From the NCBI RefSeq assembly GCF_900142085.1, contig NZ_FQZQ01000018.1:1-64000 (forward strand): 64,000 nucleotides of DNA, written 5' to 3'. Origin of the DNA: Shimia gijangensis (lineage in GTDB: Bacteria > Pseudomonadota > Alphaproteobacteria > Rhodobacterales > Rhodobacteraceae). Below are positions 18,545 through 26,986 of the stretch, piece after piece (position 1 is the stretch's first letter; the number at the start of each line of letters is the position of its first letter). The notes beneath the pieces were generated by a model. It was not told the origin of the DNA, ran no database searches, and saw only the letters and a list, made by a program, of their open reading frames with translations. Both the position numbers and the translations under genes were made by a program.

Positions 18545-19539
18545 CGACACCCCATCAGGCGGGCCATATCCAGCATCCGACAGGAAAAACCCCATTCATT
18601 GTCGTACCAGCCAAAGACACGCAGCAAGCCCCCCACAGAAACAGACGTTTCTTGTGCTGACAGGATCAAGGATTCAGGCCGCATGCGCAAATCGGTGGAA
18701 ACCAAAGGCTTTTCCGTCCAGCCAATCAAATGTGCCTTGTCCGCTTCGGCCTTGAGCAATGTGTTCACCCCATCCTGCGTTGTTGGCTTGTCGGTCTGAA
18801 TAGTGAGATCAATCGCAGACACGCTGGCCGTTGGAACACGGATCGCACGCGCAAGTACCCGACCTGCAAGATCGGGCAAGACCTGGTCGATCAAACGGCC
18901 AGCACTTGTGGTGGTCGGCACCATAGAAAGCGCTGCCGCCCGGGATCGGGCCAGATCGGCGCGGGGTTTATCGACAGTGGGTTGGCTGCCGGTATAACAA
19001 TGCACAGTTGTCATGTGACCACTGATCAGGCCGTATTCTGCATCCAGAAGTTTGAGAAGTGGGGCCAGAGCATTGGTTGTGCACGACGCGTTTGAAACAA
19101 TCCGGTGATCGCCAAGCGCGGCCTCGTTTGCCCCTATCACAAGGGTCACATCCGCCTCATCCGAAGGCCCTGAAATCAACACAGATTTTGCGCCCGCCTC
19201 AAGCCCCCGTTCTGCCATATCCCGGGTTCCGGCCATGCCGGTGCATTCCAGAACGACGTCCACATTTCTTAGGTCGAGATCACGCAGATCATGCACATCG
19301 TGGAACGGGATCGCGTGTCCATCAAGGATCAAAGCCTTGTCGGCGGTTTCGACCGCGCCCAGATAGGTGCCGAACACGCTATCGTATTCAAAAAGATAGG
19401 CGCAGGTTTCCAGCGGCTCAATGTCGTTGATGCCGATGATTTCAATGTCCGAATGCTCACCCTTGGCCAGAATACGCAGCAACGTCCGTCCAATTCGGCC
19501 AAAACCATTCATAAAGATGCGGGTTTTCTGATCGGTCAT
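18541..19539 (-). CDS. gap: glyceraldehyde-3-phosphate dehydrogenase, type I
   Basis: This NAD-binding enzyme of 332 residues begins with the FMNGFGRIGRTLLRI motif. The catalytic Cys153 is in SNASCTTN, the partner His is in TTVHCYTG, and the C-terminal GWYDNEWGFSCRMLDMARLM is intact. It catalyses oxidative phosphorylation of glyceraldehyde-3-phosphate in central carbon metabolism. The segment INDIEPLETCAYLFEYDSVFG differs from the usual NDLxD-type sequence of housekeeping forms, so it may be a second isozyme in the genome. AGGAGG lies 5 nt upstream of the ATG. It is monocistronic and convergent with the SLC13 gene. Confidence 0.93.
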   Translation of the reverse strand: MTDQKTRIFMNGFGRIGRTLLRILAKGEHSDIEIIGINDIEPLETCAYLFEYDSVFGTYLGAVETADKALILDGHAIPFHDVHDLRDLDLRNVDVVLECTGMAGTRDMAERGLEAGAKSVLISGPSDEADVTLVIGANEAALGDHRIVSNASCTTNALAPLLKLLDAEYGLISGHMTTVHCYTGSQPTVDKPRADLARSRAAALSMVPTTTSAGRLIDQVLPDLAGRVLARAIRVPTASVSAIDLTIQTDKPTTQDGVNTLLKAEADKAHLIGWTEKPLVSTDLRMRPESLILSAQETSVSVGGLLRVFGWYDNEWGFSCRMLDMARLMGCR

Positions 19540-19618
19540 GCGCGCCTCCTGTGGGTTGAGACGTTATCGACGGGTTTACCCTGCAAAAGCCAGTGTATTT
19601 TTGTGATGACGGGCATCA

Positions 19619-19690
19619 AGGGGCGTTGCCCCTCGGTCGGCGTGCCAAGGCACGCCGCTCTGACCTCATAGTACTTTGGAAATAATGAAG
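19619..19690 (+). repeat. composite intergenic repeat, copy A (divergent)
   Basis: It contains hairpin 1 AGGGGC-gtt-GCCCCT (19619-19633), hairpin 2 with arms GGCGTGC and GCACGCC (19639-19656), then the tail AGTACTTTGGAAATAATGAAG-like sequence ending at 19690. The layout matches copies at 37208-37310, 45915-46009 and 46102-46168: two hairpins, then a TATTT-TGGCAAGATGAAG-type tail. It lies between gap and the ureidoglycine aminohydrolase gene. Confidence 0.55.
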
Positions 19691-19697
19691 CCGGGTC

Positions 19698-20525
19698 TCA
19701 GCCAAGCTTCATATGGCGATTGACGTCTTTGTAGAGGAGATAGCGGAACCGACCCGGCCCACCAGCATAGCAGGCTTGTGGGCAGAAGGCGCGCAGCCAC
19801 ATGTAGTCACCGGCCTCAACTTCGACCCAATCCTGATTGAGACGGTAAACTGCTTTGCCTTCGAGCACATATAGTCCGTGCTCCATCACATGGGTTTCCG
19901 GAAATGGGATCACGCCGCCGGGTTCAAATGTCACGATGGTCACGTGCATGTCATGGCGCAGATCGGTTGGATCCACAAAACGCGTCGTTCCCCAAGCTTT
20001 GTCGGTTCCGGGCATCCATGTGGGCTCAATTTCTTTTTCATTGGCGACAAAGGCTTCGGGTTTTTCTAACCCATCCACAGCATCATAGGCCTTCCGAATC
20101 CAATGAAACTTGGCAAGTTCTTCGCTGTTGTTCTTGAGCGTCCACTGACAACCCGCCGGCAAATAGGCATACCCACCCTCGGCCAGAATATGCGGTTCAC
20201 CTTCGACTGTTAGGGTCACTTCCCCGCCGGTAACAAACAGCACCCCTTGGGCGTTACTGTCCAACTCAGGCCGCTCACTTCCGCCGCCGGGCGCCACTTC
20301 AGCGATATAGTGCGAAAAGGTTTCCGCAAACCCCGACAATGGCCGTGCAATCACCCAGAAACGTGCCTCACTCCAAAATGGCAAGAAGGACGTAACAATA
20401 TCTGTCATCGTGCCACGCGGGATCACCGCATAGGCATCGGTGAACATCGCGCGATCTGTCAAAAGTTGCGTTTGCGGCGGCAGGCCGCCCGCTGGGGTGT
20501 AGTATGTCGGGTTGCTCATCGTCAT
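19698..20525 (-). CDS. (S)-ureidoglycine aminohydrolase (bicupin, AllE/YlbA-like)
   Basis: This protein of about 275 residues starts at the ATG of MTMSNPTYYTPAGGLPP; an upstream in-frame ATG at 20600 adds a non-conserved extension. There are two cupin halves. The second contains FPETHVMEHGLYVLEGKAVYRLN, giving His/Glu metal ligands (usually Mn2+), and ends with LRAFCPQACYAGGPGRFRYLLYKDVNRHMKL, typical of this enzyme. It releases ammonia from ureidoglycine to give ureidoglycolate in allantoin/purine degradation. In this window it stands alone, without other allantoin genes, although a nucleoside salvage operon occurs 28 kb away. Start uncertain by a few codons. Confidence 0.88.
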   Translation of the reverse strand: MTMSNPTYYTPAGGLPPQTQLLTDRAMFTDAYAVIPRGTMTDIVTSFLPFWSEARFWVIARPLSGFAETFSHYIAEVAPGGGSERPELDSNAQGVLFVTGGEVTLTVEGEPHILAEGGYAYLPAGCQWTLKNNSEELAKFHWIRKAYDAVDGLEKPEAFVANEKEIEPTWMPGTDKAWGTTRFVDPTDLRHDMHVTIVTFEPGGVIPFPETHVMEHGLYVLEGKAVYRLNQDWVEVEAGDYMWLRAFCPQACYAGGPGRFRYLLYKDVNRHMKLG

Positions 20526-20639
20526 ATCTCGGCTGTTCCGGGGTGGTGGCATCATGGCCCACGATCCCATCGGGGTCCAATGCCAAGCGACTGAGTCCAC
20601 CTTGAAAGATTAACTTGGTTTATTTGATAATCACGCGAC

Positions 20640-21293
20640 CTACAGCGGTTCGATAAGCTCGGGGCCGCAGGCGCGGTTTGAATTCACTGCCCGATCCACC
20701 TGATGAAACTGCAACAGATCATCAGGCGCCGCCTGCATCAGTTTTGCCGCGCCGTGCCCTTCTTCGCCCAACCAAAGCGGCCAGTCTTCGTGACTGACAA
20801 TGACCGGCATGCGGTGATGTATCGAAGACATGGTCTTGTTCGCCCCGGTTGTAACAATGGCGCAGGTGTCGAACGTCAGGTCTTCAAAACTCCAGTTTTG
20901 CCAGATACCGGCCAAAGCCAGAGGACCCTGACTGTGAATATACCAAGGCCACCGCACACCGTCGTCGTCCTTGGTCCATTCATAAAAGCCCGTCACAGGG
21001 ATCAGGCAACGGCTTTCCCGGCAGGCCGCGCGAAAAGCTGGTTTTTCGGCAATGGTTTCAGCACGCGCATTGATCAGCAATGGCCCGCCTTCCGTGGCCT
21101 TGTACCAATGCGGCAGGAACCCCCAGCGCATCGCCACCAATCTGCGCCCGTTTTCCGAACCGCGCACCACATGCACTTGCGTTGTCGGGCACACGTTGAA
21201 ATTCGGCACATCAGGCAGATCGTTTGCCGGTGCCGCAGAAAACAGCTGCGCCATCGCGTCATGGGGTAAGGTGATTGCAAATCTGCCGCACAT
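20640..21293 (-). CDS. SRAP-domain protein (YedK/HMCES-like abasic-site protein)
   Basis: The protein has 217 residues and begins MCGRFAIT. Cys2 is the catalytic residue of the family, which forms a thiazolidine crosslink with abasic sites in single-stranded DNA. Other conserved parts are MRWGFLPHW, INARAETIAEKPAFR (with the conserved NARxE), CLIPVTGFYEW and the His in HHRMPVI. Its role is protecting abasic sites during replication. The initiator Met must be removed to expose Cys2. There is no clear ribosome binding site. Its start faces the first sulfotransferase gene, with about 60 bp between them. Confidence 0.95.
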   Translation of the reverse strand: MCGRFAITLPHDAMAQLFSAAPANDLPDVPNFNVCPTTQVHVVRGSENGRRLVAMRWGFLPHWYKATEGGPLLINARAETIAEKPAFRAACRESRCLIPVTGFYEWTKDDDGVRWPWYIHSQGPLALAGIWQNWSFEDLTFDTCAIVTTGANKTMSSIHHRMPVIVSHEDWPLWLGEEGHGAAKLMQAAPDDLLQFHQVDRAVNSNRACGPELIEPL

Positions 21294-21355
21294 GTATACA
21301 TCCTAACACCGGGTCGTTTAAGGCTCATACTGGAATTTTCGCAAAGGTCGTGATC

Positions 21356-23101
21356 ATGGCAGTCACTCATCAGCAACACGCACAAAAAGTCATGTCTCTG
21401 ATGAATGCAGGACAGTTTGTCCAAGCCGCAAAGGCCGCAAAGGCCGCACTTAAAAAGTTCCCCCGCGAAGGTAACTTTGCCAACGCTGCCGGTATGGCCA
21501 TGGCCCAATCCGGAAACCTGCGCGAAGCCATCAGCTTTTTCTCCAAAGCTCTTAAGATCACACCCGGCGATCCGGGCGTTCAGGATAACCTTATTCAGGC
21601 ACTTGTGATGACCGATCAGCACACCAAGGCCAACGAGCTGATTGACAAGCTTTTGCCCCGCCGTGCCGACCCATCCCAGTTGTACCACCTCAAAGCCTCG
21701 TCTTGCGCCCGTCAGGGAAATCCCGAAGCGGTAATCGAAGCTGCGAGCAAGGCCATTGCGGCCAGTCCCAAAATGTCTCTGTCCTACAACATCAGAGGCA
21801 TCGCCCATACTGACCTGGGGCAAGACGAGCTGGCCTATGCAGATTTCGAAATTGCACATGAACTGACTCCGGCTGATCCGGATCCCCTTGCCAATATGGG
21901 TATTCCGCTGTCCAGATTGGACCGCACAGACGAGGCGATGGTCGCTATTGAAACGGCACTGACACTGCGGCCGGACCATATCAACGCAAACCATCGATAT
22001 GCGGTGCAACTGGCCGAAGTTGGTCGGGTTGAAGATGCGATTGCCCAGTATCACAAGCTGTTAGAGATAGATCCGTTGCACGGCGAAGCCTATTCAGAAC
22101 TGGTGCTGACGCAGTCCAAAGACCGCAATGCAGAATTGGAGCCCAAGCTGCGCACGGCTATCGCCAAATCGCCGAAGAAAGCCCCGGTGCAGATCTATTT
22201 GAACCTTGGTATGGGCAACTTGTTGTATCAACAGGGCAACTTTGAACAGGCAGGCCGTTTCTTGGCGGCGTCCAACGCACTTTCAGCCCAGATGAGACCC
22301 TATGATCGCACTGTCGCCGAGGCAGAGTTTGATCGCATCGTTTCGATGTTCCCTGCCGGTGATCTGGCTCCTGAAACCGGGGATATCGATGCTCCGCAGC
22401 CAATTTTCGTGCTTGGGCAGCCACGGTCAGGCACGACCCTGACCGAGATGATCCTCACGTCGCATCCCGACGTGCAGTCCTGTGGAGAGCTGCCGGGTGT
22501 CGGCAAGATCACATTGCCAATTGTCGAAGGTCAAGAGACGTTCGATGCGGCGACTTTTGCCCGCGAGTATCGTCAGAGATTGCCAAAAATGGACCCGGGC
22601 ACATTGGCCTTTGTCGACAAAATGCCTGCCAATTATCGGTTCATAGGCTTCTTGCTTCATGCTTTTCCCAATGCAGGCATTGTACATATCGCCCGCGATC
22701 CGCGTGATGTGGCGCTTTCGATGTGGCGCAGCCATTTCCCGTCGGGGTGGCTGAATTTCACCTTTGAACTCAAAGCGATGGCGTTTAACGCCAACCTGTA
22801 CCAACGCTATATGCAACATTGGAACACTTTGTACGGCGACCGTATTTTGACGTTGAACTATCGCGACATTGTCTCTGACGTTGAGGCCGCCAGCCACCAG
22901 TTAGCCGAGCAATGTGGCGTTGACTGGATACCCGAGATGGCCTCTCCAGAGCGCAACAAGGCAAAGGTACGCACAGCGTCTGTCGTGCAAGTCCGCCAAG
23001 GAGTTCACAAAAAATCCCTCGGTGGATGGCGCGCAATGGAACCGTCGCTACGACCCTTTATTGATGCGCTCGACCGGGACTTGTGGCCCGACCTGGATTG
23101 A
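21356..23101 (+). CDS. TPR-sulfotransferase fusion protein, copy 1 of 3
   Basis: The product has 581 residues from ATG 21356; the longer frame from 21275 would overlap the SRAP gene and lacks family support. The N-terminal ~330 residues are TPR helices (EAISFFSKALKITPGDPGVQDNL, DELAYADFEIAHELTPADPD and others). The C-terminal ~230 residues are a sulfotransferase: the PAPS 5'-phosphosulfate loop GQPRSGTTLTEM near residue 353 and the 3'-phosphate site HIARDPRDVALSMWR near 445. It ends with VRQGVHKKSLGGWRAMEPSLRPF. It would transfer sulfate from PAPS to an unknown acceptor, with the TPR part probably presenting it. No signal peptide, so cytoplasmic. It is the first of three tandem paralogues with the same domain order. 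Confidence 0.9.
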   Translation: MAVTHQQHAQKVMSLMNAGQFVQAAKAAKAALKKFPREGNFANAAGMAMAQSGNLREAISFFSKALKITPGDPGVQDNLIQALVMTDQHTKANELIDKLLPRRADPSQLYHLKASSCARQGNPEAVIEAASKAIAASPKMSLSYNIRGIAHTDLGQDELAYADFEIAHELTPADPDPLANMGIPLSRLDRTDEAMVAIETALTLRPDHINANHRYAVQLAEVGRVEDAIAQYHKLLEIDPLHGEAYSELVLTQSKDRNAELEPKLRTAIAKSPKKAPVQIYLNLGMGNLLYQQGNFEQAGRFLAASNALSAQMRPYDRTVAEAEFDRIVSMFPAGDLAPETGDIDAPQPIFVLGQPRSGTTLTEMILTSHPDVQSCGELPGVGKITLPIVEGQETFDAATFAREYRQRLPKMDPGTLAFVDKMPANYRFIGFLLHAFPNAGIVHIARDPRDVALSMWRSHFPSGWLNFTFELKAMAFNANLYQRYMQHWNTLYGDRILTLNYRDIVSDVEAASHQLAEQCGVDWIPEMASPERNKAKVRTASVVQVRQGVHKKSLGGWRAMEPSLRPFIDALDRDLWPDLD

Positions 23102-23110
23102 GGGGCAAAA

Positions 23111-24862
23111 ATGCAAAACCCGTTGCAACAAACCGCCGAGAAAATAGCAGCTCAGCTCGACGCCGGGCAGTTTAAGTTCGCAGCCAAGTCGGCGCGAGCG
23201 GCCTTTAAGAAACATCCCAAGTCTGGTGAATTTGCAAATCTGGCAGGCAGCGCATTGTCCAATCTGGGGCAACACCCACTGGCCAGCAGCTATTTTTTGA
23301 AGGCCTTGAAACTGTCACCCGGACATGAAGAGCTTCAAAACAATCTTGTTCAGTCGCTGATCATGGCGGATCAACGTGACAAGGCTCGAGAGTTGATCGA
23401 CCGCTTTCTCACCAACCGCGATGCCCCGGCACATTTGTACTTTCTGCGCGCGTTGTCGCACAATGACCAAGGCGAAGAGCAAGCCGTGATTGAGGCAGCA
23501 TCACAGGCCCTGCAACATGCGCCTGAAATGGTTCCCGCATTGAACATCCGGGGGCTGGCGCTGGCGGAAATTGGTGAAATTGATGAAGGGTTGGCCGATC
23601 TGGAGAAAGCTCAGGCTCTCAATCCGACGGATCCTGATACTTTGACCTATATCAGCCCCCTTCTGGCCAAACGCCTTCGCAACGAAGAGGCTTATCAAGT
23701 CGCCCTGAAGGCAGTGCAGCTTGCGCCTAACCACTTTGGCGCGCGCTACAACCTGGCCAGCCAACTCACTACCATGGGTCGCTTTGAAGAAGCCGCTGAG
23801 CATTTCTACAAGGTGCTCGACCTTAACCCCACACATGGCTTTGCTTTGTTTGAGCTTGCCCAATCTCAGACCCGGGACCAGAACGAGGCCTTTTTACCTC
23901 AACTTCAGGCCGCGCTGGGTAAAACACGACGAAATTCATTTGATTTTGTGCTCGCGAGTTTCGGGCTTGGCAATATCCTGTTGCGACAGGGGGACGAACG
24001 CGGCGCGACAAAACATCTGGCCATGGCCAACAAAGCTGCGGCCAGTCTACGCCCCTATGACCCGGCCCATGCAGAGCGTGAGTTTGAGGCCATTTGTGAA
24101 CATTCCAAAGGTTTGAAACAGACCGGCACATCTGAGGGAAACACCACGCTTCAACCCATTTTTGTGCTGGGACAACCACGGTCAGGCACAACTTTGACCG
24201 AGATGATCCTGACGGCCCATTCGGATGTGATCAGCTGTGGAGAGCTGGAAGCCGGCCCAGACGCAATGGTAGCATTTGAAGACTATTCACGGCCTTTTGA
24301 TGCTGACCTGTTCAAATTACGATATCTGCGTCATCTGCCAGCCGACACAAAAGGCGCCAACCGATTTGTCGATAAAATGCCGGGAAACTATAGGTTCATT
24401 GGTCATTTGCTGACCGCTTTTCCTGAGGCTCGGGTCGTGCACATAGCCCGGGACCCACGCGATGTCGCGTGGTCAATGTGGCGCAATTATTTCTTCGGAA
24501 ACTGGATGAATTTTACATATAATATGAACTGGATGGCCCACCAGGCGAACTTGTATCGCCGCTATATGAACCTATGGGATCAGCGGTATCCGGACCAGAT
24601 CTTGTCTCTGGACTATGCCGATATTGTTGCAGATGTCGAACTCGCCAGCCGCAAATTGGCCGATTTCTGCGGACTAAACTGGACTGAAGCTATGGCCGCG
24701 CCCGAGAAAAACGCGGCTCAGGTGAATACGGCCTCAGTCGTTCAAGTCCGTCAGGGCGTTCACAAGAAATCCGTCGGCGGGTGGCGGGCAATGGAACCAT
24801 CGCTGCGGCCTTTCAATGACGCACTCGACCGGGATTTGTGGCCCGAACTTGATCTCGACTAA
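23111..24862 (+). CDS. TPR-sulfotransferase fusion protein, copy 2 of 3
   Basis: The product has 583 residues and starts 9 bp after the stop of copy 1, so the two are co-transcribed. TPR region from about residue 35 to 320 (LASSYFLKALKLSPGHEELQNNL, EEAAEHFYKVLDLNPTHGFA). Sulfotransferase part with GQPRSGTTLTEM near residue 352 and HIARDPRDVAWSMWR near 445. Here Ala-Trp replaces the Ala-Leu of the sister copies (DVAWSMW against DVALSMW). The closing VRQGVHKKSVGGWRAMEPSLRPFNDALDRDLWPEL is almost identical to that of copy 1, while the TPR half is much more diverged. This pattern suggests a shared sulfuryl-transfer chemistry with different partner recognition (inference). Confidence 0.9.
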   Translation: MQNPLQQTAEKIAAQLDAGQFKFAAKSARAAFKKHPKSGEFANLAGSALSNLGQHPLASSYFLKALKLSPGHEELQNNLVQSLIMADQRDKARELIDRFLTNRDAPAHLYFLRALSHNDQGEEQAVIEAASQALQHAPEMVPALNIRGLALAEIGEIDEGLADLEKAQALNPTDPDTLTYISPLLAKRLRNEEAYQVALKAVQLAPNHFGARYNLASQLTTMGRFEEAAEHFYKVLDLNPTHGFALFELAQSQTRDQNEAFLPQLQAALGKTRRNSFDFVLASFGLGNILLRQGDERGATKHLAMANKAAASLRPYDPAHAEREFEAICEHSKGLKQTGTSEGNTTLQPIFVLGQPRSGTTLTEMILTAHSDVISCGELEAGPDAMVAFEDYSRPFDADLFKLRYLRHLPADTKGANRFVDKMPGNYRFIGHLLTAFPEARVVHIARDPRDVAWSMWRNYFFGNWMNFTYNMNWMAHQANLYRRYMNLWDQRYPDQILSLDYADIVADVELASRKLADFCGLNWTEAMAAPEKNAAQVNTASVVQVRQGVHKKSVGGWRAMEPSLRPFNDALDRDLWPELDLD

Positions 24863-24880
24863 TCAAAAGGTGATTTGACA

Positions 24881-26620
24881 ATGGCAAATCCGGCGCAGAT
24901 TCAGATGCAAAAAATCACCGCCCAGATGCGCGCGGGACAATTCACTGGGGCTGCGAAAACCGCCACCGCCGCATTTAAGAAATTTCCTCGTGAAATCGGT
25001 TTTGCCAATGCTGCAGGGTCGGCACACGCCCAGGCCGGGAATTTCCCGCAAGCCGTTTCGTTTTTCAACAAAGCTCTGGCGCTTGCGCCCGGTGATGCGG
25101 GCACACAAGACAACCTTCTGAGGGTCCTTGTTCAAGCCGGGCGTGCTGAAAAGGCGCTGGAATTAGTTGACCGCCTTTTGAAAAAGCGCGATGAAACCGT
25201 ACCTTTGATGATCCTGAAGGCAAATGCCGAAATGGCACTCGAACGGTTCCATGACGCCATTGCCACCACATCTCAAGCTCTTGAAAGTGAAACTAAAATT
25301 TCCGAGATCTGGGCCCTCAGAGGCGCGGCCCATGATTGTGTAAGAGAGGACGATGCAGCGATTGCGGATTTTCAACAAGCCTTTGATCTTGCGCCATCGG
25401 ACCCAACTCCGCTTGTAAACATGGCCGAGCCTTTGACCCGACGCCATCGCACGGACGATGCACTTGCTGTCTTGCAACAGGCTCTTCAAATTCGCCCGTC
25501 AGATTTGCGAGCCCGAAGGTTTTTGGCAATTCAGCTTGCTCAAGCAGGGCAAGGCGAAGCCGCCAAGGCCGAGTATCATCGCCTGATCGAAGCCGATCCC
25601 TTGGACGCACAAAGTTTTCGAGCCTTGGTTCTTGCGCAAACGGCGGAAGAAAACACAAAGCTCAAACCTGCACTTGAGGCTGCGTTGAAGCAGCTTCCTC
25701 AGAAATCCGAGGGGCAAGCGTCGTTAAACTTTGCCATGGGCAACTTATTGTTCCAGCACAAAGATTATGAAGGCGCGGCTTCCGCTCTGGCCCGGGCAAA
25801 TTCCCTGACTGCCAAAACACGCCCCTTCAACAAAAAAGTGGCAGAGGCAGAATTTGAAACGCTGACCCGAAAACTGACTTCGACAAATGACCGTGACCCT
25901 GAGGTCAAATCAATGCCGCGCCCGATATTCATCATCGGGCAGCCCCGCTCGGGAACCACTTTGTGTGAAATGGTCCTGAGTGCGCATCCTCAGGTGGCAA
26001 GTTGCGGTGAAATGGAAGCGGCATCGCGGGTTTTGGATCCCGCATTAAGCAAGGGGGCTTTTGACCCAGTGACCCTCGCAGCGGCCTTTCAGGACGATCT
26101 GCCAGAAGCGGCACTCAAAGTGCAGGCTTTCGTGGATAAAATGCCTGCCAACTATCGGTATGTTGATGCCTTGCTAAAAACCTTCCCCGACGCAGTATTT
26201 GTGCACCTTACCCGGGACCCGCGCGATGTAGCATTGTCGATGTGGAGAAACTTTTTTCCCAATCCTTGGATGAACTTCACCTTTGATCAGCGTGCTATGG
26301 CCTACCAAGCGAACTTGTACCGACGTTACATGACGCATTGGCAAGACTTGTATCCGGATCGCATTTTAACATTAGATTACAAAGACATCGTGTCTGACAT
26401 CGAAGGGGCAAGCCGCGAGATGGCAAAGTTCTGCGGGTTAGACTGGATCGCCGAAATGGCCGCCCCGGAAAAAAACACCGCAATGGTGCGCACGGCGTCC
26501 GTGACACAAGTACGTCAAGGGGTTCATCAAAAGTCACTGGGTGGTTGGCGCCGCTTTGAAAAGGCTCTGGCCCCATTTTGTGATGCTCTTGATCCAGCGC
26601 TTTGGCCCGATCTCGACTAA
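24881..26620 (+). CDS. TPR-sulfotransferase fusion protein, copy 3 of 3
   Basis: The product has 579 residues. I use ATG 24881, preceded by AAGGTGA, rather than the TTG two codons earlier. It follows copy 2 after 18 bp. The TPR part includes QAVSFFNKALALAPGDAGTQDNL and AIADFQQAFDLAPSDPTPL. The sulfotransferase part has GQPRSGTTLCEM near residue 352 (Cys in place of Thr) and HLTRDPRDVALSMWR. The C-terminal VRQGVHQKSLGGWRRFEKALAPFCDALDP is more diverged than in copies 1 and 2, so this copy probably split first or evolves faster. The stop overlaps that of the convergent DUF1992 gene by 4 bp. Confidence 0.9.
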   Translation: MANPAQIQMQKITAQMRAGQFTGAAKTATAAFKKFPREIGFANAAGSAHAQAGNFPQAVSFFNKALALAPGDAGTQDNLLRVLVQAGRAEKALELVDRLLKKRDETVPLMILKANAEMALERFHDAIATTSQALESETKISEIWALRGAAHDCVREDDAAIADFQQAFDLAPSDPTPLVNMAEPLTRRHRTDDALAVLQQALQIRPSDLRARRFLAIQLAQAGQGEAAKAEYHRLIEADPLDAQSFRALVLAQTAEENTKLKPALEAALKQLPQKSEGQASLNFAMGNLLFQHKDYEGAASALARANSLTAKTRPFNKKVAEAEFETLTRKLTSTNDRDPEVKSMPRPIFIIGQPRSGTTLCEMVLSAHPQVASCGEMEAASRVLDPALSKGAFDPVTLAAAFQDDLPEAALKVQAFVDKMPANYRYVDALLKTFPDAVFVHLTRDPRDVALSMWRNFFPNPWMNFTFDQRAMAYQANLYRRYMTHWQDLYPDRILTLDYKDIVSDIEGASREMAKFCGLDWIAEMAAPEKNTAMVRTASVTQVRQGVHQKSLGGWRRFEKALAPFCDALDPALWPDLD

Positions 26621-26922
26621 CGGAAAGACGTGCGCGCGATCTCAAGGCGGGTTTCCATCATCGACATCTCTTTTAGGATGTCCTGGCGTTGGGTCCGGTC
26701 ACCGGTTTCGCGCAATTCTTCTCTCAGCCGGCTTAGCTCTCGGCTGATTGAAACGTATTCAGGCACACCGCCACTCTCCCGAACAAGCCGGTTCAAAAGC
26801 GCGTCTTGGGGATCATCCTCCTGAGGCAGCGGTTTGCCCGCCCCTTCGAGATTATCAAAGGCGCCGTCTTTCTGGGCTTGCTGGATTTTCTGATCAATCA
26901 GATCGAATAGCGGATGATCCAT
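26617..26922 (-). CDS. DUF1992 (DnaJ-related domain) protein
   Basis: The product has 101 residues from ATG 26922, chosen because GGAG lies 5 nt upstream and homologues begin at MDHPLFDLIDQKIQQAQKDGAFDNLEGAGKPLPQ. The FDNLxGxGKPL motif is diagnostic for DUF1992, a small alpha-helical family sometimes named DnaJ family domain-containing. It has no J domain with HPD, so co-chaperone activity is not shown. It is convergent with the third sulfotransferase, and a terminator for the 5'-nucleotidase gene lies just upstream. Confidence 0.85.
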   Translation of the reverse strand: MDHPLFDLIDQKIQQAQKDGAFDNLEGAGKPLPQEDDPQDALLNRLVRESGGVPEYVSISRELSRLREELRETGDRTQRQDILKEMSMMETRLEIARTSFR

Positions 26923-26939
26923 GAGCACTCCGAATAAAA

Positions 26940-26965
26940 GACCCCGCCAGTTTCCCGGCGGGGTC
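26940..26965 (-). terminator. terminator of the 5'-nucleotidase gene
   Basis: GACCCCGCC and GGCGGGGTC form a 9-bp stem with an 8-nt loop. On the minus strand it is followed by TTTTATT. It lies about 20 bp after the stop of the 5'-nucleotidase gene. Confidence 0.88.
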
Positions 26966-26986
26966 GCGACTGTCAAGACAGCGCAT

